Below are positions 1-17,785 of a stretch of 64,000 nt of DNA, piece by piece. This stretch comes from Sycon ciliatum (taxonomy: Eukaryota; Porifera; Calcarea; Leucosolenida; Sycettidae): assembly GCF_964019385.1 (NCBI RefSeq), contig NC_088645.1:23122104-23186103 (forward strand). Direction: 5' to 3'. A program made the translations under genes and the position numbers. Within the stretch, counting starts at the first letter, position 1. Every line of letters starts with the position of its first letter. Below the pieces are notes generated by a model. That model did not search any database and was not told the origin of the DNA. It saw only the letters and a program-made list of their open reading frames with translations.

Positions 1-976
1 AGAATTTGTCGTGAGAAAATATTGGGGCGCTTTCGATTACATATTTATACGTTTACACAATTCTGGATGTGGGTTTTGTAATTCTCGAATGACCATAATG
101 TATGGATTGCGGCCATGTAAACGGAACGACTGGCATTCACAACGCATCATGTCATGTCCAGCATCGCGTACCAGTCCGTCCCGGTGAAGGCTCCATTTCC
201 GCAACAATACTGGGCTTCGATAAAGCAGAACGCGTGTGCGAAAGGACCACGCAAAATGATCTGGTAATACTATTAATCAGGTCCAAACGTAAACTCAACT
301 GCGGCAATTAGCTTTTCGGGAAGACAAAAGTAGCCCCTGCTTTCGCGCCACGCCGGCCAGGGAGGCTCTTCACGTGCTTTAGTCATGCATAACCAGACCG
401 GTATAGCGCGGTAACATGCCAAGTGTGCAATTATTTGTCGCCAGAATTAGAGAAATTCTGCCCTCACTTCAGAATTGACTGAATTGGATAATTATAATCA
501 ATTCTAACGACGGAATTTGTGTAATCGAACTGTGCCCCAACAATAACTAATTCTAGAATTGACCGAAATGTATGAAATCGAACACGACCATGGTCAAAGC
601 ATTGCTCATTGCAGGCAAGGTCCCAGGTCCTAGTATTGTTGGAGTGGTCCGTGGGGCTAGCCTTTGGCACTGGCGATGACCAATACTAGTGTAGTAGTAG
701 ACACGATTATGAGTGATCCAAAGGACCAAAAATCAAGCAGCGGCATATGACTCCTGGATTGTCAGCAGGGAACAGTGTGGTATTTTGCTTTCCCGTGATT
801 GTAAGCCCATACTTGTGCATGTACACGCATTTCAAACTCATACGTCATTGAAACCTGTAACTAACGACCACCGCTTGGGGCCAGAGAAAGCTGTCTTTAG
901 TGGCAGGTGGTCCTTAGTTAGAGGTTTGCACCGCACAACCATGAATGTGAGACCGTCCGTGCCTGGCGAAGTGGTC
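1..976. other. No gene seen; degenerate repeat DNA
   Basis: No open frame here has recognisable protein features. Around 840-976 there are diverged pieces resembling the 52-bp unit that follows (for example a GGTGGTCCTTAGTTAGAGG stretch), so the tandem array probably once extended further left. Confidence 0.5.
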
Positions 977-1496
977 TGTAGTACCAGGCTGGTCGCTAGT
1001 CACGGTGGTCTTTGGTTACAGGTTTTACTGTAGTACCAGGCTGGTCGCTAGTCACGGTGGTCTTTAGTTACAGGTTTTACTGTAGTACCAGGCTGGTCGC
1101 TAGTCACGGTGGTCTTTAGTTACAGGTTTTACTGTAGTACCAGGCTGGTCGCTAGTCACGGTGGTCTTTAGTTACAGGTTTTACTGTAGTACCAGGCTGG
1201 TCGCTAGTCACGGTGGTCTTTAGTTACAGGTTTTACTGTAGTACCAGGCTGGTCGCTAGTCACGGTGGTCTTTAGTTACAGGTTTTACTGTAGTACCAGG
1301 CTGGTCGCTAGTCACGGTGGTCTTTAGTTACAGGTTTTACTGTAGTACCAGGCTGGTCGCTAGTCACGGTGGTCTTTAGTTACAGGTTTTACTGTAGTAC
1401 CAGGCTGGTCGCTAGTCACGGTGGTCTTTAGTTACAGGTTTTACTGTAGTACCAGGCTGGTCGCTAGTCACGGTGGTCTTTAGTTACAGGTTTTGC
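977..1496 (+). repeat. 52-bp tandem repeat, 10 copies
   Basis: Ten head-to-tail copies of a 52-bp unit start at 977, 1029, 1081, 1133 and so on. They are nearly identical: the first copy has TTTGG where the others have TTTAG, and the last ends in TTTTGC. Near identity indicates recent amplification. No coding content. Confidence 0.95.
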
Positions 1497-1538
1497 TGTA
1501 CAATGTGTCATGTTGTTTTTCCGTGTTCGGAAACAGTC

Positions 1539-1880
1539 ACGGACCTTTCTACAACAATCCACGGTTGGTAGAGCCCCGGTCGGTTGCGACCATCTGAACC
1601 GTATGGGGGCTCTACCAACCGGTTGTAGAAAGGTCACCGTCAACCAACAACAACATGTTTGAACAAACAAGGTTAACATGTACATGTACATGTACATACA
1701 TGTACATGTACATGTACATGTACATGTACATGTACATGTACATGTACATGTACATGTACATGTACATGTACATGTACATACATGGTTGACAGCATGTAAC
1801 AAGGTGGAGGACACCGTGTTCGGAAACATTGTTACATGCTGTCAACCAATAACATGTTTGAACAAACAAGGTTTACGTGC
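1539..1880. repeat. Hairpin repeats around a TACATG microsatellite
   Basis: A hairpin at 1541-1633 (arms ACCTTTCTACAAC / GTTGTAGAAAGGT plus GGTTGGTAGAGCCCC) is followed by a TACATG microsatellite (about 1675-1784) and a second hairpin (arms 1784-1801 and 1830-1847, GGTTGACAGCATGTAACA). A direct repeat AACATGTTTGAACAAACAAG lies on both sides (about 1651 and 1852). The hairpin sequences recur in the foldback element at 9749-9909, so this looks like a rearranged member of that family. Confidence 0.75.
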
Positions 1881-1919
1881 AACACACATCAGGAATCGTC
1901 ATTGTACTATTAAGTATTA

Positions 1920-2295
1920 TAGAAAACCTATGGTTGATAAATATGGTGGTAAAGACACACCTGGCAATATGGCGGTAAACACACGCCTGCCCACACACGC
2001 TCTCTAGGCTGCAAAGTTCTGGCACAGAGCTCTCCTTCTCACCACCACCACCACCATCAGTTCGCGCCTGGCGCCTGGTCGATGCATGGTTGGCGGTATC
2101 CGGCATAGCAGGCTGGTACATCAAGTAGCGCATGGCACATAGAAGATGACACAGCAACTACGACATAGCTCGATTGCGACGTACGTTTCGTCCCCGCTGG
2201 ACTCATCAGGCAATCTTCTTCTTGGATGTCTTCATACGGAGCTTGGCTCGGGAGAATGAAGTTGAAGACACCACTGCAGCTGTACTTACGGTTGA
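1920..2295 (-). mobile_element. Hammerhead-bearing dispersed repeat, copy 1
   Basis: This stretch is the reverse complement of the segment near 48,590-49,050. Shared landmarks in the same order are the ATGGCGGTAAA and CCTGGCAATATGG motifs, a CACCACCACCATCAGTTCGCGCC stretch, the hammerhead core and the GGGAGAATGAAG end. It is non-coding. Two copies in opposite orientation suggest a mobile non-autonomous element. Confidence 0.7.
2172..2215 (-). ncRNA. Type I hammerhead ribozyme
   Basis: Read on the minus strand: stem I strand GATTGC, core CTGATGA (2209-2203), stem II GTCC/GGAC with a 5-nt loop, core GAAAC (2189-2185), a very short stem III, cleavage triplet GUC (2180-2178) and the other stem I strand GCAATC (2177-2172). 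All conserved hammerhead core bases are present and stem I pairs perfectly over 6 bp. Short stem III hammerheads are known from animal retroelements and satellites and often act as dimers. Activity is inferred, not shown. Confidence 0.85.
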
Positions 2296-2305
2296 TAAAT
2301 ATAGA

Positions 2306-3397
2306 AAACCTAAGTTAGAGAAATAACACCAAGAACAACAGCAGTGAAATTTACAAGTGTGAATTTTAACCATGAAAGCGAGAGCAGTCATGAATGCGTG
2401 TGCTGACCATAAACTTGCAAATGAAAAATGAACAAACAAGAGAACGAAAGAAGGAAGGACAAAGTGATAACACATAACAGCAATACATTTCACCTAGAAC
2501 ACTAAGGGCCAAGCTTGGCCACACCAAACACGATACGTTACTTGAACAATTTCAACCTAATTATACTATATTTCTGTACACACAAATTAGCCTTGTACAA
2601 ACGCTGATAAAAAGGCTTCCAACACTTTTAACTGTAGTCCATAACCATGACGATCACGGCACAATACAGTGAAAGAAGAGTCGGAATACGAATTGCAACA
2701 ATCAGGACTAGCTAGCAGATGATTGTACATGTACACTGAAGATTTTCTACTACGAAACCTACGCACAACACCAACACTCTCACGACCACTCCCACCATCG
2801 CTTTCCGACTCACTGCTTCCTTCGCCATCCGTTCCATCCTCCGATTCCTCTGCGCTCTCTCTGTTTGGTCCATCCCGCCTGGCCCGCTCCATTGAAATTG
2901 ACTCGGCCGTCAACCTGCTGTCACGTCCTTCCCTTCGCCCTTGGCCGTTGAATGCGTAGCTTCTGTTGTAGTTGGCTGTTGATCGTCTTGGTCTTTCAAT
3001 AGTGGGATTGCATGGCGGATTAGTTGTGGTTGCTGTAGATTGCGTTGTTGGTGTTGGTGTGGGAGCCGGTGATACGCAAGGTGGGTCTTTTTGAGTCGGT
3101 AATTGTAGTGTTAATGTCGCTGCCTGTGTTGTTCGCGGCCTGCCACTGGCAAGCTCCACCACCACAAGAACCGACGGCGGAGGATCAGGAGGGGGCAATG
3201 GGACTGGGACCACATGCGGCACCGCCTCAGCCAAAGCCGCCGGGGGCACTGACGAAGGAGCCACCGACGGCAGGAGCAAAGGCGGCGACACAAGCCGACC
3301 CGAATGATTGCTCTCGCTTTCATTGTTAGAATTCACACTTGTAAATTTCACTGCTGTTGTTCTTGGTGTTATTAAAATTTTCTCTTACTTAGGTTTT
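2306..3397. mobile_element. Foldback element with ~85-bp inverted arms
   Basis: The arm at about 2306-2388 is almost the perfect reverse complement of 3304-3397; the shared core includes AATAACACCAAGAACAACAG and the following GTGAAATTTACAAGTGTGAA. The arms enclose about 900 bp. No target duplication is obvious. It could be a foldback transposon or an inverted duplication of a local segment. Confidence 0.7.
2587..3351 (-). CDS. Hypothetical 254-aa low-complexity ORF inside the foldback
   Basis: This open frame of 254 codons starts inside the right inverted arm. The N-terminal half is Pro/Val/Thr-rich. The middle carries a basic stretch (IERPRRSTANYNR), followed by a Ser/Glu/Asp-rich segment with EESEDGTDGEGS and a basic FRSRKS patch. 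There is no signal peptide, membrane segment or catalytic motif. The basic RPRR-type stretch followed by acidic sequence is reminiscent of retroelement polyprotein tails, but I cannot assign a family. The ORF may be fortuitous. Confidence 0.25.
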   Translation of the reverse strand: MKFTSVNSNNESESNHSGRLVSPPLLLPSVAPSSVPPAALAEAVPHVVPVPLPPPDPPPSVLVVVELASGRPRTTQAATLTLQLPTQKDPPCVSPAPTPTPTTQSTATTTNPPCNPTIERPRRSTANYNRSYAFNGQGRREGRDSRLTAESISMERARRDGPNRESAEESEDGTDGEGSSESESDGGSGRESVGVVRRFRSRKSSVYMYNHLLASPDCCNSYSDSSFTVLCRDRHGYGLQLKVLEAFLSAFVQG

Positions 3398-3398
3398 A

Positions 3399-5081
<1,683 letters not shown>

Positions 5082-5150
5082 AGTGAGAAGGATAACACAA
5101 GGCAGCGAGCATAGGTCTATTTGCAGGACGTGTAGTAGCCGTTGGGCGAA

Positions 5151-6020
5151 ATGGCAGACGTGCCCCATTCTCTTCGCATCGCCTTGGTAGTTCTCTGTGG
5201 ATTTGGCGCGGTGCTATGCACTGACACAGCAAGCTCAGTGCAATCGCACCGTAGCAAGAGAGATCTGCCATTGAGCCTGGAGTGCGACCCTAGGGTTGCG
5301 TCCGGAGCGAGTCGTTGCTTCAAAGGCGATCTTCTTTCTCAGTCGGTAGGAGACTGCAAGAAAACGGGCTCCAGGGTCTGGTCTTGCTCGCCCAAGGGAG
5401 GCCGTTGGTTTAGCACGTCTACGGATGTTGCAGACACGAGCAAACATGGTGTGAACTGTGTCCCGGACACAAGTAAGCCGGTAGCGTGCGGTACCAAGGA
5501 TACGCGGTGCGTCTGCGATTCACCCGTGGACATTACCAGCCCGCTGAAGCGTCCCTACAAGTTCAACAACTGCAGATGCCAGTACTGGCCTGCAGTGGAT
5601 GTGAGAGACTCGCGACCCAACGTGTGTCGGCAATACGACCACGGTGGTACGTCTAGCGTGCACTTCTACGCGTGCTGCAACAATTGCGCATCGTCGGAGA
5701 GCACCTGTGATGGACAAACGTACCAGGGCGGTGGCTCCGAGGGACAGTACTGCGCTCCCTGCGGCAAGCGTGTGGCCGAAGAGATGACGTCCCGTCACAC
5801 GTACACCTTCAACTGCGGCGGCTGCAAGCAGCAGGGCGTGTGCAAGCAGCAGTGTGATGAGAAGTACCCGATCGCCAGTAAGCTGCCCGGGCTGTGTCCG
5901 ATGTGGGCCGGTTGCTTTAGGAGATGCTGTCTACAAGCCGTGCCCCAGCAAACCAACTCGCGCAGATCTGCTGCACTGGCCAAGTTTAGATTCTTGCTCC
6001 GCGCCTATCTTCAAGGCTAG
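5151..6020 (+). CDS. Secreted cysteine-rich protein of unknown function
   Basis: A single-exon ORF. I prefer the ATG at 5151 (an in-frame ATG lies at 5142) because it places a hydrophobic signal peptide (IALVVLCGFGAVLC) near the N terminus. A dibasic SKR follows about residue 40 and could be a propeptide cleavage site. The rest has many cysteines in pairs and CxC patterns: CRCQYWP, YACCNNC, CAPCGKR, NCGGCK and FRRCC. The QTYQGGGSEGQYCAPCG stretch followed by NCGGC looks like a conserved extracellular module, but I cannot name it. There are no catalytic motifs. High GC and many cysteines contrast with the flanking repeats and support a real gene. It is probably secreted and disulfide-stabilised; function unknown. 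Confidence 0.75.
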   Translation: MADVPHSLRIALVVLCGFGAVLCTDTASSVQSHRSKRDLPLSLECDPRVASGASRCFKGDLLSQSVGDCKKTGSRVWSCSPKGGRWFSTSTDVADTSKHGVNCVPDTSKPVACGTKDTRCVCDSPVDITSPLKRPYKFNNCRCQYWPAVDVRDSRPNVCRQYDHGGTSSVHFYACCNNCASSESTCDGQTYQGGGSEGQYCAPCGKRVAEEMTSRHTYTFNCGGCKQQGVCKQQCDEKYPIASKLPGLCPMWAGCFRRCCLQAVPQQTNSRRSAALAKFRFLLRAYLQG

Positions 6021-6362
6021 AGCGGCTCAAGCACAACGGCAATCCCAGCCAGTCTTGCCTTCACAGAAGTTCACTATCGGCGCTAATCATCATATTGACC
6101 ACCCTTCATAATTATTTCAGTTCACGCCCATTTATGCCAGATTGGGTTTGATATTTGTCCAGAATTATCCGTCCAATATGTCATTCACTTGGTCACAGCT
6201 ATAGTGATTATGTAAATCGCCATACAATGAGAAGCTATACAGTTATGTACAGTCATGTACTTATCTGCTAAGTTCCTAGTTTGTCTTTCAATCCTGCCAA
6301 CAAGCTCTTCACAACTGTCCTTTCCAAATCCTCCCTTGCGTGCGTGTGTGCACAGTCATACA

Positions 6363-6364
<2 letters not shown>

Positions 6365-6439
<75 letters not shown>
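6365..6439 (+). repeat. (GT)n microsatellite
   Basis: About 37 GT dinucleotides in the 3' flank of the cysteine-rich gene. Confidence 0.97.
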
Positions 6440-6442
<3 letters not shown>

Positions 6443-8485
6443 ATATGGTGCAGTAGTGTGTGCAGTCGAATTACAATCGAGAGGTTGCGAATCAATTCCC
6501 GACGATTATGGTCACACACGTCTTTCTTCTCGTGCTCATTCTCCTTGCTCTTCTTTCATTCTCCTGGGTGGTTGCCAACAGCCAGTGCATGCCGGAGTAT
6601 GTGGTATGGTGTGTGCGTGTCAAAAAAATGGAGAATGAAATAATGAAAAAAGTGAGAAATAGGGATTCAATGGCCAGAAAAAGCCACCTCAATCAGCTGT
6701 GTGGTGTAGACCAGGCCAAAATTAGTGGCGGTCAATTCATTATCCTTGCAAGCTGTTGAATGGTGTAATCCCAGAACAAGTTGCCATGTCTAACATACAT
6801 GTAGTTGTTCACTATCATCGCTTCCGCGATAGATAGGCATGGGCGGGTAATGCTAGCATTATGGCTGGCATTATAGTCCCTTTTTTCCAGGCGGCATAAT
6901 GCTGGCATTATAACACCATTTCGCATGCAAAATTGGCATTACAAGCATAATGTCGCCGGTCAACAACGGTGTCATGCATGAAGCTGGCTAGGTCCAGTTC
7001 CGAAAATCGTGCATCTGAACCCGTCCAGCTACATCCGGAGACTTGACGTTGCAAATCAACCTTCTCAGTGGATTGTTTCAGACAACATGCTCACTGCTGT
7101 TTAAGTTTTTTGCTAGGCAGGTCTTATCTGAGGTGAGGTGTGTGTGTGCGCGCGCGCGCGCGCGTGTATGTCTGTGTGACCGTGTGTGGGTGTACGTGCG
7201 GGGTGGGTGCAGCATGTTGGGTGGGGTTTGCCGGAGTCACACCGGAATAATCATTATCATTCTTATAATGAAATCGAGCAATGCCTTGCAGCCGTGCACA
7301 TATCAGAGCAATGTTGTTCTAAGCCGGTCCAACCTGATTCCGGTTTGGCGGATATATTCAAACGTTTCGGTTATTTTTAAAGAACTTTGAAGCCCATTAC
7401 GCTCACACGACGCGCATAATGACGGGTAACGTTGAAGGAAAGTGACCATGGTGATTGGGTCGCATGCCACGAAAATCATAATCGCACCGAGAAAAAACAT
7501 CAATGGTTGCTCGGAACCTTGAGCACAACGGGCACTCTATGTCACCCGTATAGTATGTGTGTCACTGTGTGTGTGTGGGGGGGGGGGGGGGTAGTTCGAG
7601 CTGCAACTCCCGGTGCCGAAAGGCGGGCTAACGCCCCTACATGGCTACTTCCCCTTGTCTAACCCCCAAGACGAAAATTAATGATAGTACCCGACTGGCC
7701 GAAATTGAAAAAAAAAAAGGCTACACTAGTCCTTGCATCAGTAGTCTTGTATGTGTGTGATCAAGTAAGGTTACGTGTCTTTGTTAGCAGTGCGTACCAT
7801 GATGCCCAGGCATCGAGGTTACATAGTGAGAAGAGGGGTGGTGTTTCGTGGTTGTCGTGACGAGGTGCTACGGAATGAGACCGGACCTGATCCAACATCA
7901 AAGTCACATACCGTATCATCTCTAATATAAGCACAGTCTCCAATAATGGCACGTCTCCAATAATAGAACACCTTGGGGCGGCATTCAAAAAATAAAGTGC
8001 TCAGTCTCCATTATAAGCACACTGTGTAAATTCGTTATCTGTACCGGCGAAAAAAACCCTGAAATGTGTGTGTTTGACATGAATTTAGCATGGCAACATG
8101 CCTCTGAAATGAGGTTGAAATAATAATGGAACAGTCTCCAATAAAGCAAGGGGCGGAGATACATTGAAAAAATAAGGACCGTGCTTATTAGAGATAATAA
8201 TTATGGTAACACGTCGTGATCATGTGATCAGAGTGATTTGAAAGAAAACAGCGCGTTGCTTACGCGGGTACAACAGCCACTAGCTGCTTAGACCGACGAA
8301 GCCCAAGAAGCTTTGCACTGTCTGTGCCTTCGCCGGCTTCGGTTCTTCGCTGGAAAACGCACCTGTATACTATTCGTATGCGTCCATTCATTTTATTTTG
8401 AATGTTGTAAGAGGGGAAGCGACAGGCAGAGAGCGCGCTGTGGAGTGGTTGAGTTCACGGATAGTTCCAGGAGGGGACGTCGAAA
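6440..8485. other. No gene seen; repeats
   Basis: Contains GCATTATA-type repeats (6850-6960), a CG/GT-rich patch near 7140-7200, a 15-G run (7577-7591) and the inverted-repeat element at 7908-8208. No coding signal until the sulfatase start. Confidence 0.5.
7908..8208. mobile_element. MITE-like element
   Basis: The ends are imperfect inverted repeats: left ACCGTATCATCTCTAATATA then AGCAC, right GTGCTTATTAGAGATAATAA then TTATGGTA. Inside are repeated CAGTCTCCAATAATA motifs. A related fragment occurs at about 63,095-63,190. There is no ORF, so it is non-autonomous. Confidence 0.6.
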
Positions 8486-14556
<6,071 letters not shown>

Positions 14557-15825
14557 ACGCACAGGGTATATCCACTGGTGTCCTCCACCGAATACGAACA
14601 CAGTTCACTGCACAATTCCGTCATGCTTGAAGCAGGAAGGCCGTAAAGAATGTATTTTTGTATTTGTATTTATGGATTCTCCGTAGGCCTTAGCCTAAAT
14701 CGAGGGAGTCTCCGTCAACAACTTTTGTACTGTACTAACTTTTGAGATTGCCTCACAATGGAGCTGTTGCACATTTAATTATACCATTGGTCACAGTGTC
14801 TGCTCTAGTATCTCCTCTAGGATTTCAAACCAACAGGGTTCACGTGTACCTGGCAAAAACCATTGCAACCGGGTCAGAGCCGGGTCCGTTCAAGTGCGGT
14901 TGGCTACTGCATGACTTGTACATCAGGGAGTTGTAAATATTTTAGGGCTCCATGATGTACATGTATTTTGAAGTATTTCCAAGCGGGTCACAGGTGTTCT
15001 TTTCCAAACGGGTCCAAGTACCCTCCCCCCCCCCCCCCTGCCGGGTCGCTGACCCGGATGACCCGGCTCTGGAGCAGACACTGGACCATAGAAGGTAGCC
15101 ATGTTGGTCGCAGCTCCAGTCAATCTCTTCATCTATGGGCCACATGATGTCGGCCACGTTGGTTCCACTGTCTGCATGCAATGTACACTTTCTATCTGGG
15201 AGTCGTAAAATATGTACCACATTATACTTTCGACATCCTGCTTTCTACCCAGATGTGGTTACAGAACCAATATGTGGAGCAAATCTATAAAAAGCTGAAA
15301 GGCTGAAAGCTATGATTGAGTTTTGGAGACAGGAGAATGGTCGAGGAGTGTGTGCATACCATTGGCATTATAAAGGAATCCGTACCTCATTCATCATCTC
15401 TATTGCCAACTGTCCCCACATAGGTGACTGACAACCCCCCCCCAGACACACAACGAACACACTGCCCTCAATCCCTTTGCAGGGATGTCAGTTCAAATCA
15501 TCAGAATTAGTTCGCCTGGCTTCTTTGCAAGCCCTTCGGTCAGTCACCGCTCCGCTGATGAGACCCAAGGAGATCGAAACACACATCTGTCCGCAAACTG
15601 AGGAAGGATCTCATTGCGTGATGTTGCCGGTATTCGAGAGTTTGATTGAACAGACTGAACGCGGGACGCAGGTCTAATCGCCGATCTAATCTTTGCTGTA
15701 CACTACACTACACTACACTACTGGTTGGTGGACCTGATCTATCCTCCCCCACCGTTTAGGAGCCGCATCTGACGCCTGATCATGGGGTGGTTGCGTCCCA
15801 CGGAAGCGGAAAGGTGGTTCTTGAT
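14557..15825. other. Sulfatase 3' flank; no gene seen
   Basis: Contains a local inverted motif set around CCGGGTC/GACCCGG (14,870-15,065), poly-C tracts and the degenerate hammerhead at 15,549-15,600. Confidence 0.45.
15549..15600 (+). ncRNA. Degenerate hammerhead ribozyme-like motif
   Basis: CTGATGA (15,555-15,561), an imperfect stem II GACC/GATC, GAAAC (15,576-15,580), a short stem III and a GTC triplet (15,589-15,591) are in the right order and spacing. Stem II has a mismatch and stem I pairs over only 2 bp. Probably a decayed copy related to that at 33.3 kb (same GTCCGCA...TGAG context). Confidence 0.5.
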
Positions 15826-16221
15826 AGGCCTTGACGGATTATGCTAATATTTTCGTGAAATTATGCTTTTCGCATTGCTGAGAAAATGGCCGAATTATGC
15901 TATTTTTATTAGTGGTGAAACGAATATTCGAACATTCGTTCGGTTTGTCACATTCGAATATTCGTTAAGGTGGGACACCACCTTCCAGGGGTCAAAAAAT
16001 CAACTTTCGATTTGTCACCTTTTTGCTATTGGAAATCAAAGCATATGCCCTGAGGTGTCAGTATTCCAAATTTGAAGCGATTCGGACCAACCGTTGCAGT
16101 CATATGACCGTTTGAAATTTGAAAATATTTGAAAAATTTGTACACATCGATGTTCGTACACTAAAAAGTTGAAAAAATTGTACACATCGCGATGCTCGTG
16201 CACTAACGAGCTGTCAAGATT

Positions 16222-16866
16222 GTGGCCGTGGAGTTTGGGAGTTTTGAAGGCGCGCTTTTACTTCCAAATTTTGTTGCCATGGCAGCAGTGACCCGTGCCA
16301 CGTGCAAAAAAAGTGCAAAAAATTCTTTCCCAAAGGACTTCTTTGCTGTTGCAATTAATGTCGAGCGCGATGCACAATGGGGAACAAGAAGAGCAGGTCG
16401 TGCAAGCGTCCTGCAAAGAGAAGATTCTCACTGCACCTGTCCAGGAAGCTGCTGAGGGAGTTTATGAAGCTGAAGCAGTGCCAGAGTCCGCCTCGAAGCG
16501 CAAGTTGTACGATGGCGTTCCAAAAATAAGAATACAGTGATCATAATAAAAATTAATGGATTCAACTGAGCGATAGTGAGTCAGATTTGGAGGAGAGCTT
16601 TGATGGATGTGCGCTGGCCTCGAACTCAGACAGTTGCGCCCTCGAGTGATTCCTCGTTCTCTGAAGACTGTCATGGCCCAATCGCTGAAAGTTGTGATTC
16701 AGACGCCACTGGACTTGAATTGTTTACGAAATTTGATTTTCTCTGCTTGCTCGTGTAAATACTGTGGAGGTGAGCTGACCATTGCTGAAACTGCACGTTC
16801 TGGCCTTGCATCCACTGTCAGAATCACATGCTGCAATGAAGAGCCAGTGTTCAGCAGGCACCAGTA
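16222..16866 (+). pseudogene. Transposase N-terminal part, decayed
   Basis: Spread over several frames: a basic start (MPRAKKVQKILSQ), then SASKRKL, then a segment with CKYCGGELTIAETARSGLAS followed by another cysteine pair. The C-x2-C, then GLAS, then I-x-C-C arrangement is typical of the N-terminal zinc-binding region of Mutator-like transposase-domain proteins of animals. Frameshifts and stops break it. The C-terminal part appears 7.4 kb downstream at 24,240-24,907. Confidence 0.6.
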
Positions 16867-17785
16867 GTCGGGGATCCAGGACAAAAAAAAGTGTCTAAAT
16901 CTGAAAGTGGTCTGCCACTAGAATCCGAGTAAAATCGAACTGTACAGGTGGAGAGAGTACCTGTTGTGGAGTCGAATGGTAGTTGTTGGCCCGTCTAGAT
17001 CGGGGAAGGAGCTCCGCGAGAGGCAATTTTAGTTCAGCTTCGTCGGTCACTTGAACTGCTCACCTTTCGTCTCGGGCCGATTCTGAGTTGCGTAGAGTAC
17101 GCACATGACAACCAAATGCAGTCAAATTTGAAAACTCAAAGCGAGTGTCTGATCTGGTCGGCGACTTCACTTTGTTGTTGATCATATTCTTGGTCAAGAA
17201 GTTTACTCTCGCTCTTGTAGAAGTAAAGCACAGGGACTTCGTAAGCCTAGCCTAGATATCGTTTGGTCCTTCCACTACCCACTCGCAATGGCAGCCAACA
17301 AACTACCCGCCGTGTCGTGTAGTTTGACGCCGCTTCGCGAGTGATCTCAAATGTTTTCTTGATTGGAATTTCGTTGATACGATCGATACGAGGGACACCT
17401 TACCTATCATTCTGCAAAGGTAAGCTTGGACCCTTTCTCTGCTTCTCTCTCAGGCACACACACCTTCAATAGCACTCGATTAAATTAGAGTTAGAGAAGA
17501 CTAGAAATGATATAAACGCATTGTAGTCACTACAAAATCGAAAATACTACAACTGTAGTAAGGAAGACATGTCCAGTGCTGTGCAATTCATGGACAATAT
17601 GCCCAGTTTAATATGTAAATTGGAATAAAATGTAGGATGATAGCGTCATCACTTTAGTAGCCAAGCTATGTACAAGCAGTTTATATACAATGTTTGAACA
17701 GGTTAGGTGTGTTGACAGCCATAGCCATAATTCACAAACACAATGGGTGGCTTGGACCAGGGGAGGACGGTGCAGTTGCCAGTGT
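16867..17785. other. No gene seen; 3' flank of the minus-strand nuclease-like gene
   Basis: Non-coding sequence between the transposase N-terminal remnant and the end of the minus-strand gene. No repeats were recognised and no clear polyadenylation signal was assigned. Confidence 0.4.
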
